64,000 nt of DNA from Cristatella mucedo (taxonomy: Eukaryota; Bryozoa; Phylactolaemata; Cristatellidae), in assembly GCA_009760855.2 (NCBI GenBank), contig WPIO01000004.1:2057501-2121500 (forward strand). The letters are read 5' to 3'. Positions 12,449 to 23,021 of this stretch are shown one piece after another. Below the pieces are notes generated by a model. It did no database searches, was not told the origin of the DNA, and saw only the letters and a program-made list of their open reading frames with translations. The translations under genes were made by a program, and so were the position numbers. Every line of letters starts with the position of its first letter. Position 1 is the stretch's first letter.

Positions 12449-13736
12449 GGCTCGCTTGAGGCCGCTGTCTGCCCGCCGCGTTCGCGGCTTCTGACCGAGT
12501 TGGACGGAGAGCCGCGGTTGCATGTCGGGGCACTGACGCGCCACACTTGCGGACACGTCCAATTCACTTTCGTGCTAGAAACAAATTGAACGGCCGACGG
12601 CAGAGCCGTGGCAACCGCAGGCGGCTGCCATATTTTGACCGTCGTTAGAGCGCCGAACTTAGGAAGTCACAAAATAGCGGCCGCAGCTTGGGAGGCACTT
12701 GGCGGATGCATCGAAGCGCCTGTGCGTGTTGGCGTGCGTGGGCTAATCCCAGCTGGTCGCGTGGACGACCGGATCCGAGGAGCGTTGCAGCTGCTCGGCG
12801 AGCGCATCGCGCGTCCGTCGTGGCGAGCAGGCGTGCGATTCTCTCTCTTTCGCAATCGCCCAGAGAGCGCGCATAAATCTTTGAGCGCACCCTGCAGTTT
12901 TTCTTAAGGACTTGCGCGCGGAGGTTTGAGTTCTTCAGTAAGTCGCATACAATGTCTCGGCCATTGTGCCTCCAACTGTGCGGCCAAGCACGGCAAATCC
13001 TAGCGATCGAGCAATTTGCATGGCAACCGGAAGTAAAGAAGAGGCGCATGCGATTGGTTCAGTGAAGGGTCAGACGAAGTCCACGAAAAATAGCCGAAAC
13101 AGAATAGGAGCTTATAAAAGTTGAAATTCGCATTACATTGGCGCTCAAATGTGCACGCCGAAAAGACCGAAACGTGGGCGAAAATTAGCAGCCTAGGCAA
13201 AACCGTGGCGGCGTTTTGCACAGTGAATTTCGAATATAAACTATGAGATTAAGGGGAAATATTAGAAAGCTTTAGATTAATTTCACTAATAATTTATTTC
13301 AATATTAAAATGATATCAAGAATCAAGTCGTCAAAGAACTGAAAAAGCGCATGGACGTCAGGTAGACATAAGACTAGTAATGTTACTAAGTAACCGTCGA
13401 GGTACTTACGTTTTCGCGTGTTACAGAGTTGCTGTTGTCAGCCGAAAAGTCAGCTTACGTAGAAAAAAATTACTGAACAATAAAACTGCCATAGCGCACA
13501 GAGAAACATCTTTGTGCAGCTTGGGATGCAATGGAGTAGCCGTGAGCTATTTGCACTCCAATCGTCTTTTACTATAATCTTATGGACGTGGCTGACTTTT
13601 GGTAACACGTACTTTGAACATTCGACTCTCTGTACTGACTTCATGTCGAAGCAATTTGTTCACGTTCAAACTATTCCGCATTTGGTCAGGAATGCGCATA
13701 TTTTTAAAATACTGCTAGGAGAAAAAGAGGGGTAAA

Positions 13737-13779
13737 AACTGAGAGAGAGAGAGAGAAAGAGAAAAAGAGAAGGGTACAA

Positions 13780-13878
<99 letters not shown>

Positions 13879-13977
13879 GATACAGTAATATAGAGGCACG
13901 GGAGAGGAGAGAATCAGCGTGCGAGTGAGAGCGAAAGTGAGAGAGAAAGAGAGAAAGATTGAGGAAAGCGTGAGGTG
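13737..13977. repeat. (GA)n-rich microsatellite tract
   Basis: A pure GA run of about 60 bp near 13815-13875 is flanked on both sides by interrupted GA/GAAA units. Confidence 0.9.
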
Positions 13978-14021
13978 AGACGACGCTGAGGATCTGAGCG
14001 CTACAGGGATACGCTTCTGTG

Positions 14022-14095
14022 CTTGGAGAAAGAGATTTTAAGTTCTCCGAGGGCGCTATGCATGTATATTATTGCTACTATTAGTAACATCATTA
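14022..14095 (+). mobile_element. LINE family 1 3' tail remnant
   Basis: The segment AAGAGATTTTAAGTTCTC then GAGGGCGCTATGCATG and an ATT-type tail matches the 3' terminus of LINE family 1. Only the tail survives. It ends about 50 bp before the acceptor of exon 2. Confidence 0.65.
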
Positions 14096-14146
14096 TTATC
14101 CTCTTGCTCAAGGCTCTCACAATTCTTGTCGCTTGCCGTGCTGTAG

Positions 14147-14289
14147 GGGATGGTTGGAGACGAAGCGACGGAATAGAATCAGCCGCTATCGAGTACCGAG
14201 CTCGGAAGGTTCCTACAACCCGCCAGGCCCGCCGCCGTCGGGTCGCAGCGACGCCATTGGCATTGCGCACAACGATCCCAGCATGTATG
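14147..14289 (+). CDS. Exon 2 of the membrane-protein gene (juxtamembrane, proline-rich)
   Basis: The acceptor is a pyrimidine-rich stretch ending TGCTGTAG|G, and the donor is ATG|GTGAGA. The first base completes the codon split at the end of exon 1 (GA+G, Glu34), so the phases agree. The exon encodes residues 34-81 (part): a short linker, a basic cluster (KRRNRISRYR) suited to the cytoplasmic face, then PPGPPP and a polar stretch ending DPSMYG. It ends in phase 1. The frame is read through without stops, while codon third positions are not strongly biased. The exon looks like a real juxtamembrane segment of a single-pass protein, but I do not recognise the family. Confidence 0.55.
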
Positions 14290-14549
14290 GTGAGAATTCG
14301 CGCGCCGCCTCGTTCTGTCCGGCACCGCTCAGCTAAGGCCCTAAGATATTATCAATATTCGCGTCAGCATGGCTCACCCGTAGGATGTTGCGTCTTCCAG
14401 CCGTGGTCGGCTTCACCGCTTAAAGCTGTACTAGTTACACGTCAGTATGACTCATTAGGTGGAAATATAATAACGGAGTTCTGCACAAACAATCTTAGAC
14501 TTTCCGATCGAATTTTCATAGAGAAAAATTCTTGTGGCGAAGCGCAGCC

Positions 14550-14627
14550 TTCATGGAGCGTTAGATCACGCGTGCAAGACCTAAAGTGTTCATGGAGCGT
14601 TAGTTCACGCGTACAAGGCCCAAAGTG
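14550..14627. repeat. 39-bp tandem duplication
   Basis: Two adjacent 39-bp units, 14550-14588 and 14589-14627, each starting TTCATGGAGCGTTAG and ending AAAGTG, differ at a few positions. It lies in intron 2. Confidence 0.85.
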
Positions 14628-14639
14628 TTCACGGGCTGC

Positions 14640-15180
14640 ATAGTACGAGCACGCACACGTGGACGCGCACGCGAAAGTTCATGCCATGTTAAACGCACGC
14701 ATGCGAAGCTGAAAGTGCACATTGCTTTTATAGTCTGACTACGCGCATGCAAGAGCGCGCACACGCGAAAGCCGCGCTCACACGGCGCGCGGACACACAC
14801 GCGCGCGCACACGTAGGCTCGCCAATGCATTCACAGGCGCGCAAGCACGCAGACCGCACACCGCAAGTAAGCACGCGCGCGCACGTGAATGGTTGCTGAA
14901 TGTCGTGTTCCATATTCGCAAAAGAGCTATCCGTATGCTCGGCTTTTCGGGCCTACTTAGGTGCCTGATAAATGCAGAGCCTATTAAATTCCCCGAAGTT
15001 CGCATTTCTTTAATGCATCGGGCAAAGGTGTGCGCTTTCGTGATCGATTCCTCGCTCATCGCTAAAATGTAGTCCGCTCTTCGCGGTTTCGTCGCCACTT
15101 TCGGGCGGCGCGGGCGGAGCGCTATATGGCGGCCCGCGCGCGATCCTAAGGTAAAAGCTTCGACTGCCACGGCGCTAGCG
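14640..15180. other. Intron 2 sequence, ACGC/GCGC-rich
   Basis: The part from 14640 to 14890 is rich in alternating purine-pyrimidine words such as ACGCGCGC and CACACG, a composition prone to Z-DNA (inference). I see no exon with matching phase in this stretch. Confidence 0.35.
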
Positions 15181-15316
15181 GTACCATGGCCGGGTACCGC
15201 GGCATGCGGTACCGAGCCCCGTCGGTTGGTGCGCAGATGATTGCTTTCGGAACTTCCGGTGCCGTCCGGCTGGGTGCCGCGGCTCGCTCACCAGGCGCCT
15301 ACTGCGCCTTGGCGAG

Positions 15317-15562
15317 AGCGCATGAGCGCGCGCGTCGGCTGCTTTACCGGATCGGCGATGCTGTACGCTGCAGCCGCCGACATTCAGCCGGTCCAGCCCG
15401 AGTCGCTGTGGCGTCGCTCGATCAGGCGCGTGCAGAACGCGTTCGGGCTGCCCTCTGCGCCGACGCCTGGCGGCGGCGGCGACAGGGGGCGCGCTTCGGC
15501 GCACGCTAACGGCGGCGTCGGCAAGGGCTTTGACCATTCGCCGGTCAACAGTAACAGCTCAG
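15317..15562 (+). CDS. Exon 3 of the membrane-protein gene (5' boundary uncertain)
   Basis: The reading frame APWRERMSARVGCFTG... to ...NSNSSG has strongly GC-rich third codon positions, which marks it as coding. It ends at donor TCAG|GTAACG in phase 1, which matches the start of exon 4 exactly. The 5' end is unclear. To stay in frame with exon 2 the acceptor must be the AG at 15315-15316 (GGCGAG|AG), which is weak; the better acceptor (CTCACCAG, exon start 15295) is out of phase with exon 2. Alternatives are an unseen exon between 14290 and 15295, or a separate transcript starting at ATG 15322 (weak Kozak, C at -3). The product is a Gly/Ala/Pro-rich linker around a helix-like segment (ESLWRRSIRRVQNAFGLPS). 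Confidence 0.5.
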
Positions 15563-15581
15563 GTAACGCGTGTCGGCCTGC

Positions 15582-15685
15582 CTGTCTGTCTGTCTGTATT
15601 TCTGTCTGTCTGTCTGCCTCACCGTCCGTCGCTCAGTCACGAGTTTGTCTGTCTGTCCGTCCGTCCGTCAGTCAGTCCGTCTTTT
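15582..15685. repeat. CTGT/CCGT-rich microsatellite
   Basis: Repeated CTGT and CCGT tetramers with interruptions lie at the start of intron 3. They create false cysteine/valine/serine-rich open frames. Confidence 0.8.
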
Positions 15686-16644
15686 CGCCACCCGAGTCCG
15701 CCTCTCAGGCTGTCGTGTTTGTCACTCCGCTCGTGTGATCAAATGCTTAGGCCAGGCATTTTCGCCGCTGTCGTCCGGCGATGACCTCGTGTGCGGTGGC
15801 TTTGCGATCGTCTGCTTGTGCCGTTTCCGCTAGTGCTGCCGCTTCCGCTTTCAACGTTTTCCAGCAGCCATCGCCGTCGCTCGCTCGCTCTCTCGTTCGT
15901 CTCCACTCGCTTGCACTTCCGGAGGCGCCGCTACGAGCGCTGCTCTCCGTCGCCTCCGTGCTCTCTTCTGCCTGTGCCTCAGCGTGGCTTTCTGCACCGC
16001 CGCCGATTCCGTTCGCGTCGCCGTGGCTTTTGTGTCCGAGGACGCACTTCCGTTCAGCTGTTCGGCACTGATTGGCGTTCACCGTCGGCGCTCGCTGTCT
16101 CCTCTCGTTCGCCAAGCTGCTTCGCGTGTGCGTGTGCGCCGCGTGCGCGAGCGTCCTCGGCGCGCAGACGCTGCGTCATTTGCCTTTCAGTGGCGTCGCG
16201 CACATTTCTCGCGCGCGAGTCTCGCGCGCGAGCGGTTCAAGCGCACTCCTCCCTCGGACGGATCTTCGACGCAGCAGTCGGGCGCCTAGCGCTGCGTCGC
16301 GGTGCGGACGCATCCGTCTGTTGCGGCCCGGCGGAAATCTCGCTGACGTCGTGCGGCGGTCGCTCGCACGCCTCGCGCCGCGACGAGCTTCGGTTCGCTT
16401 TACGCGCTGCGAAGCGGACGCGCGAGACGACCGCCCCGGCCGGCCATCTTGAGCGGCGCCCGACAGCCGCCGGCCCCACCCAGCGTCCAATCGCCGAGCG
16501 CCCGCCGGAGCCGCGACTAACGAGCTGGCGCGGAAGCGGAAGAGAGAGCGCCTCGTCGTCCGAGAGCGACGAACGAGCGGCCGTCTGACGCCGCGCCCCA
16601 GGCGCTATTTATAATAGATTGGTTGTCTTCTCGTTTTAAATCAG
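15686..16644. other. Rest of intron 3, CpG-rich
   Basis: This GC-rich sequence between the exon 3 donor and the exon 4 acceptor has several open frames on both strands with Arg/Ala/Ser-rich composition and no motif. I treat it as intron because exons 3 and 4 join in phase across it. Confidence 0.4.
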
Positions 16645-18586
16645 GCTCGTCGAAGAAGCAAATGCTCTCTCCCGCGGACGAGATCGAGCTGCGCTACGCC
16701 GCCCAGCCGCGGCTGCAGCTTCGGCGGGAGAGCGGCGCCTCGCTGCGTCAGCCGTCCGCCGTTCGGGCCCAGCAGCCGCCCGCCTCTGGCGCCTCGACGT
16801 CGGCGCTGCCGCGCACCGCATTGCCCACCGTGGCGGACGGCGGCGGCGGCTACAGCAACATGGCTGCGCCGTACGGAGAGCGCTACTACGCGCTCCTGCA
16901 GCCTGCCGGCGTGCTGTCCGACGGAGAGACGCTGCTCTACTACTGCCGCACGCAGGACTACTACGACCTGTCCGACTGTTTCGATATCGTGGGCAAAAAG
17001 GAAGGCGGCTGGCTCGTCAAGCCGGCCAAAGGCATGCCGCCTCCGCCGCCGCAGCCAGCGTCTATTTTCTCGCCGGCTCAGCAGCAGCAGCGCCGTCCCA
17101 CGGGCTTTTCGTTGGTCGGGCGTCCGCCGCCGCCGCCGCTGTCGACAGCGGCGGCGGACGAATCCAACCGTCAACGGTTCACCAGCGCATACAGTCTTGC
17201 GGGAAGACCTGAGGCCGCCGCCGAAGCCGACCGGCGACGGTTCACGAGCGCCTACGATCTGTACCGGTCGGGTGCGGTGCCCGGCGCCCGCCTGACCGCC
17301 GGCATCGGCGGTCAGGCGGGCGCCGGTCCGAAGCGAGCGAAAAGCCACTCCGCCGACCTGCACGTGGCGCAAGCACGGCACGGCTTCGGCGGCGGCGGCT
17401 TCGGCGGCTTCGGCGGCGGCTTCAGCAGCTTCGGCTTCGGCGGCGGCGGCGGTGGTCACCGCTCCGAGGAGGCCGTTATCGCCACGCCTTTCGGACCCGC
17501 GCAGCGCATGCGCAGTCAGTATCTCAGCGGCGCGTCATTGGCGACGCGGACCGCCGCCGACGACGACGGCGGCGACGACTTGGACGGCGCCCACACGCCG
17601 CCATCGCTACCGAAGCACGACTATCGCCCCGCCAAGCCGCCGCGAGCCATGCTGACTGAGATTACGGTCGAGCTGAGCGCAGGAGCCGGCGGCGGACGCG
17701 GCGACGGCGGACGCGGCGACGGCGGCGGCAGCGGCACGCCTCGCAAGAACGCCAAGGAGAAACCGGAAGCGGGCGTTCATGCCTCCGCCGCGACGTCTGG
17801 CTTCAAGCGGGAGATTGGCTACGGCATCGTGGCCACGCCAGCCACTGCCGTCGAAGCTGCAGTCGTCGCCGCTCGACCCGGCTCGGGGGCCCGGATATCC
17901 GGACGCCGGCCCTCGGCGGCGGCGGCAGCTGCGCCGGCGGCGGCGTCAGCTGACGCTCAGCAGCTGCAGCCGCCGCCTCCGCCGCCGCCGCTCGGCCCGA
18001 GCGCGGTGGCCAAGCGCGGCTCGACGGGCTCGTCGGGCAAGAAGCGCGGCAAGCGCGCTTCGTCGTCGTCCAAGTCGTCGTCCAAGTCGTCGTCGGGCGG
18101 CGGGCGGCGGCGGCGGCGGCGGCGGCGGCGGACGAGACGGCGGCAGCAGGAAGCATTTAGCCGCCGCCGCCTCATCCGAGCCGCCCGTGCTCGTGTCGGC
18201 GCGCGTCCTGCACGACTCCAACTTGTCCGTGGCGGCGGCGGTGGCCGTGCGAGACTCGCAGTCGCCGAGCGACGCGGCGCCGCCGCTGCAGTCGCATCGG
18301 CTTCAGCCGCCGCCGAGCGCCGCGACCGTCGAGGCCGCCGACGCTCCGACTGACGCCCAAGTTCGGATTCCGAGTCCCGAGCTAGCATCGGTCGTCACCG
18401 TCGGAGTCGCACCGCCGACGCCACCGACGCCGCCGGCCGAGGCCGCCGGCGCCGGCGCGCCGGAGGTCGGGAGCGAGCCGACGCCGGCGCGCGGGCTGTC
18501 GCCAAAGTCTGTCGCCGTCTTGGCCGCCATGCCAGAGCTCGGCACGGTTGGCTCCAGGGACACGGTATCTACAATCAAGTCGTACA
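16645..18586 (+). CDS. Exon 4, long Gly/Ala/Pro/Ser-rich region of the membrane protein; one frameshift
   Basis: The acceptor is AAATCAG|GC after a T-rich stretch, and the donor is TACA|GTGAGT in phase 1. The frame is coherent from SSKKQMLSPADEIELRYA onward. A compact aromatic segment (GERYYALLQPAGVLSDG then LLYYCRTQDYYDLSDCFDIV, about residues 245-285) is the most domain-like part. The motif RFTSAYxL occurs twice, about 21 residues apart (near 17178 and 17241). Poly-proline, FGG/GGF repeats (17385-17455), RGDGG repeats and SSKSSSKSSS follow. One extra G at about 18102-18107, in the GGCGGGCGG tract, moves the frame by one. Downstream only the shifted frame looks real (HLAAAASSEPPVLVS ... SPELASVVTV ... 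STIKSY), and only it reaches the donor in phase with exon 5. The break is a sequencing or assembly error, an allele, or a pseudogene lesion. No family is recognised. Confidence 0.65.
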
Positions 18587-18950
18587 GTGAGTATCTCATC
18601 GCACACTTCGTCCGGTATCTCTGGCTGTATCCGAATCTCTCGGACTCCACCTCTCTCGGTCGCTCTGTTTCTCTCCTCCATCTGCGTCGCTCTCGCCGCC
18701 CCCTGTCGGGTTATGTTTCCGCGCACGCGAGAATCTCGAAACGGGAAGTAGGCGCTGCGTATGGGCAAGTGCTTCTGTTTCGCTCCGTCGCGCACCCTTG
18801 AACTCGCGCTGCCAACATTGAAGTTGGAATCTATCGCCGCGCTCGTGTCGAAATGATTTTCGCTCCGCGAGCGAAACTCACTCTCGAAGTTTCGCCGAGT
18901 TTCCCTTTGTCGCCTAGCTTCGCACGCGCGCGGCGGCCAATCGTTCGCAG

Positions 18951-19024
18951 GTCGTCATGTGGAGGAAGAGTTTAAGTTCCTGGAGACGTACGAGAGCAGC
19001 GCCGGCGCGCCCGCGCCGCTGTGA
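18951..19024 (+). CDS. Exon 5, terminal coding exon of the membrane-protein gene
   Basis: The acceptor is TCGTTCGCAG|GT. The first two bases complete the codon left open by exon 4 (A+GT, Ser), after which the frame reads RHVEEEFKFLETYESSAG, then APAPL and the stop TGA at 19022-19024. The acidic/aromatic C-terminus is unlike the low-complexity region before it, so it may be a conserved interaction tail (inference). Intron 4 is 364 bp (18587-18950). With exon 3 starting at 15317 and the one-base break in exon 4 discounted, the joined coding length is a whole number of codons, giving about 834 residues. Confidence 0.6.
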
Positions 19025-19344
19025 CCGCTCCGACGCCTGTCAAGCGCTGCGACGAGGCAGGTACGGCGTGAGACGGTCGAAGCCTCCGGCGCATTGACCG
19101 AAAGTGTGCAGCGGCACTTACCGCTGCGAAGGCAGCGACGCATTTATCGCCCTCTGCAGGTGCATCGCAGCCAACGCCGACAAGCATGGCCGACGACCGC
19201 TTACTTTCTAACGGCGTCGCGTGGCGTGCTCGTTGTGCCGGTTGTCGCCCGTTCCTTTAAATGAGCAGCTATGTATTGCTAGCGGCACTCTTTGGCTGGT
19301 GTCACCAGCGAGAATGAGTTTTAGCTAAGAGCGTATCACTTTAT

Positions 19345-19350
19345 AATAAA
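19345..19350 (+). promoter_or_regulatory. Candidate polyadenylation signal
   Basis: AATAAA lies 321 bp after the stop codon of exon 5 and is the first such hexamer I see downstream. Use is not shown by the sequence itself. Confidence 0.4.
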
Positions 19351-20645
19351 TGAACCGTGCTAAACGAGCCGCAAGCCGCTATTTGGTGACAGATTGGTCA
19401 CACCGACATCCGTATAAATTCGAGACACTTCAGATAGTGGCTTTACTATAAACGTCATCACCTCTGCCTTTTGAACGGCCGAAGGTCAGCTCTCTCGCCG
19501 AATGGATGATGCTTCTGGCATAGATGCAAGGGACAATAATAATAATTTTGCATTCGTAGACATGTTTAATAATTACATATGCATAGAAACATAAATAAAT
19601 TAATATATATATATAAATATTATTAATATTAATATCGCATGATTATATAGTATAATATTGCATACTAATAAATTATTATTTATATTATCGTATACAATTT
19701 ATAAAGTTTATTAATATATATGTATTTATATATTTATATCTATACGTATTTATTATTAATTAGTTTATATGATAATTTATATAATTCATTTGCAAAATAA
19801 TAACAACAATGCTTTTGCATAGGCACCCTTAGAGAACTTAATGTATTTCTAGGCACTTTACATATGCTTGCTGTATAGGAAGCATGATGAAATGGTAAGT
19901 GGTAACATGCACAGCGAATGGTTAGTGGAATGTATATTTCAACGTCTTTCGAGGGCAGAGAGTTTTTAGTCCATCGAAATAAATGAGTTATTAGCAAGCA
20001 AGCGTCCGGTGTTGGGTATCGTTGCATTAACTCATAAAAATATAGAGAAGTTCCATTATTCTCCCCTTCCAAGTGCGAAATAGTTTAAATACAGAGTAAA
20101 AGATACACCACCAGCTGGCCTGGTATAAGCAAGCCGTCAGACTCAAACTTCTCACGAACAAATTCTCGAATGATTGGGAAACTCTGGTTACCTTTTCACC
20201 TGCTGATTGCAAGTTATTTGAATAAAGCACCGCTGCCTGTAATACTGCAGCTTATGTCCCCGAGCTGGATTCCTAAATTATGCAAATGCACGAGCGTTCG
20301 CGAGCATAGGAGCCCGTTCACGTGCGCCACCACCCGAGCGGAGGCAAATGCCTCTGTGCGACCGATCGCTTACCAGTCGATTATCGTGGCTGCTTCAGCA
20401 CTGTATGCATCCCGTAGAATATAGATTTATAGGAGTTCGCTTCTATGTAGATAGCACATGCCGCTACCGGTGCTTTGATCTCTATCTGCCGTCGAGGTAC
20501 TCAAATCTTCCACCTCCATCGGAGCGTGTATTGTAATGTATTGCTGGCATTCGCTCTTAGATGGCAGCAGCTTTCCGAAATTAAATGACTATAGCATAAG
20601 CTAGCTTTTAAGGAAAAACGTAGTGCCATTCTGAAGTTTGAAATC
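19351..20645. other. Intergenic, AT-rich; no gene seen
   Basis: From about 19540 to 19790 the sequence is AT-rich with TATATA and AATAAT words. The rest is mixed sequence in which I see no supported gene. A LINE tail remnant is listed separately. Confidence 0.4.
19794..19872 (-). mobile_element. LINE family 1 3' tail remnant
   Basis: Read on the minus strand, GTGCCTAGAAATACATTAAG then TTCTCTAAGGGTGCC followed by AT-rich tail matches the family 1 terminus. Only the last 75 bp or so are recognisable. Confidence 0.65.
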
Positions 20646-21390
20646 CTGACCAAAAATGGGCTCTATCAGCGTGCCTTCTGCAGCATCCGCAAGCAATGTA
20701 GGCGTTCTGTTCCAAAGTGACCTTTCGCTAGACGACCACATCTGCTCCACAGTAAAGTCTGCCGAAATTAGGCTACGTAACATTGGAAAGATTCAGTGTA
20801 GCTTAGGCAAGGAAACCACACCGAGATTGATCAATGCATTTGACACATCCCGTCTCGATTTCTCTAACTCACTACTCACAAGTCTCGCGGCTTGAGCAAT
20901 CAGCACACCTACCGCTGGTGCAAAATGTTGCAGCTATGCCTGTCTGTCGTTAGCGTCGAAGTTGCTATGTCACTTCTCTTCTTGCAGACCTGAACTAGCT
21001 GCCGATCGATCGAGGTCAAGGTTTCATCACTCAATTTTAGGTCCTTCACTCTCTACCTCCAGCCTACCTACCCAAACTACCCACCCAATCGGGCTAAGTA
21101 TCATTCTAGCCTCTCTTCTGACTCAAATCGTTGCCCTATGCCTCTAATCAACCTAAAAGCACTTGAAGTCTTTGCATTTGGTTCGTAAGCACCCAAAGTG
21201 TGGAACACACTTGTACGCACCCAAAGTCTGGAGCACACTCCTAACTGAAGTAATGAAATTGTCTGACTTTGACTTGACGACTTTTAAAAGTAAGCTGCGA
21301 ATGCCAGTGAGCCTCAAAGAGTTTTCTGGATTCGTGCTAACTGTTCTTTGTGTACTTAAAGTGTTCATCTTATCAGTAATCAATTGATAT
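20646..21390 (+). mobile_element. LINE family 1 fragment, old and diverged
   Basis: Blocks matching the family 1 ORF can be followed in shifting frames: SNVGVLFQSDLSLDDHI, then FDTSRLDFSNSLLTSLAA, then remnants of the HWLPVKQR region near 20990, and a SYAPKVW-like block near 21200. A near-duplicate of the latter occurs at 21185 and 21215. Many indels and stops mark it as an old pseudogene. Confidence 0.75.
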
Positions 21391-21759
21391 ACTTTTTTGT
21401 CATCACAACAAAAGTGAATAGAATGAGATTTAGTGGTCTTTTGCTGGGATAAAATGCTCTAATGACAATATTATTACTTTTAAGCGCCGATATTTTAATG
21501 AAAATTGGTGGGTCAAACCTTCATATTCAATGCTTCTGACTTAAGTAAAGGGCAAATTTTGATACTTTGTTTGAGCTAGCAACTATAAAGGTCTGTATAG
21601 GAGGTCGACCGTCACTATAAAGTTAGTGGAGTGGCATGCAGGACTCGCTATTGTGGGCTGCTTGCAAAGTCTGCCTAATATAATATAAAAGGCAGTGGAA
21701 GAGGGATTTACAGATAAAAACAGAGACTGAGAGAGGTATGGAGGGAGGTAGAGATGGGT

Positions 21760-21792
21760 AGAGAGAGAGAGAGAGAGAGAGAGGAGCGGGAA

Positions 21793-21855
<63 letters not shown>

Positions 21856-21856
21856 A
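21760..21856. repeat. (GA)n microsatellite
   Basis: Pure GA runs near 21760-21782 and 21800-21854 flank a short GGAGCGGGAAA interruption. Confidence 0.95.
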
Positions 21857-23020
21857 AGGGGTGGAGATATAGAGAGCACTTTAATTAGCACGACCTGTAC
21901 GTGCTATCGTCGGTAAGGTAACATAAGCCACCATGTCAGCTTCAAAGCAACCAGCTTATGCGAAATTACCGTGACGACAGCTGCGTTACATTTTGCCCGC
22001 AGTTTGCAGCAATCGAGTTTTGCTTTTTGTAGGAGCGGTTCATACATAGTTGCGGCGCCTGAGAATGCCTGCATTGCGTATTGACGTCACACTGAGCAGC
22101 CGAGCAGGCCAGCAGGCCGAGGCGCGCAGAAAATGCATCAGTCGATGGCTGAAAGCCGAAAGCTGGATGCTCTCGTGCCGTTTCGAATTTTCTCGTGCCG
22201 TCTCGAATGCTAACGGAGATTGACCAACGAGGTTCAATGTTGTCTACGATCGTGCCTCGCTTTCGCTCTCAACAAAAACCGTGCAAGCATTCATCGGCTG
22301 CCGTCGCCGTCGCTCGGAGCGGTAGCGAATCGCCATCGCTGAGCACTAGCACGACGTTAGTCTACTTCCGGCCGATGCGAGCGCTCAGCTTGGACCCGCG
22401 CGGCGCAGTCAGATGCTTACGCGCGTGAAATTTCGAGCAGACGACATTTGCATTTTCGCGATGACGCTTCGTAGCGCAAGCGTGGCAATGCGCTCGGCTC
22501 GCTCAAGAGATTCCGAATTCGTACTGCGCACCGCGAGCAAACAGTGGGCGCATTGCCGCCTGAGTGCGAATCCGCTGGGCGCACCGCAGTCGCACGTGAG
22601 CCCACCGGCTCGCTCAGCTATCGGATTAATCCACGTTGTCGTTAGGATCCATGTTTTTTGATGAGGCACCACCTTATTTTTATATGATGTATTGAATACA
22701 TTCTGTAGGAAGAATGTCGTTTGTTTTTCTCTTTACAGCTCTCAGGCGCTTTCTTTCGTTAACCGCACGGCGCCCCGGCACCCCGCCCCGGCGAGCCTGG
22801 ATGCGGGCCCTCGGCGGAACGAGATTCGCTCGCTGTAGCCAAATTCCGTTGAATCGACACCTTGCAGCTACTGCTGAAGCATAGCGATACGCAAGTGATA
22901 AAATGGGACGACTGCAATGCCGACTGGAAAGAGCTGCTATTTCGATTTTCGAGCGCATTGCACAGTTGGCAATAGTACGCGCTCAATAGTAAGTGGCTCG
23001 CTCGTAATAATAAATAGAAT
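21857..23020. other. No gene seen; GC-richer patch at about 22270-22630
   Basis: The patch has more CpG than its surroundings and several short overlapping open frames on both strands. I find no splice-phase support or family resemblance. Confidence 0.35.
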
Positions 23021-23021
23021 A

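Larger units (their letters stand above)
5045..14146 (+). other. Putative intron 1 (9.1 kb)
   Basis: This is the interval between the GTAAGT donor at 5045 and the TGCTGTAG acceptor ending at 14146. It contains LINE fragments, microsatellites, a minisatellite and a CpG-rich patch, each listed separately. In 5045-6290, 9946-11630 and 12449-13739 I see no other supported feature; the open frames there have no family resemblance. Confidence 0.45.

Noticed and set aside
11625-12589. Six overlapping open frames of 200-290 codons on both strands
   Set aside because: The 16-bp minisatellite has no stop in any frame, so long frames arise automatically.
15741-16588. 265-codon plus-strand frame in intron 3
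   Set aside because: Exons 3 and 4 join in phase without it, it has no motif, and its Arg/Ser/Ala content is what GC-rich intron sequence gives.
16645-18586. Similarity to DLGAP/GKAP-type synaptic scaffold proteins (RMRSxYL and TSxxxL-like words)
   Set aside because: The resemblance is limited to short low-complexity words, and the transmembrane exon does not fit that family.
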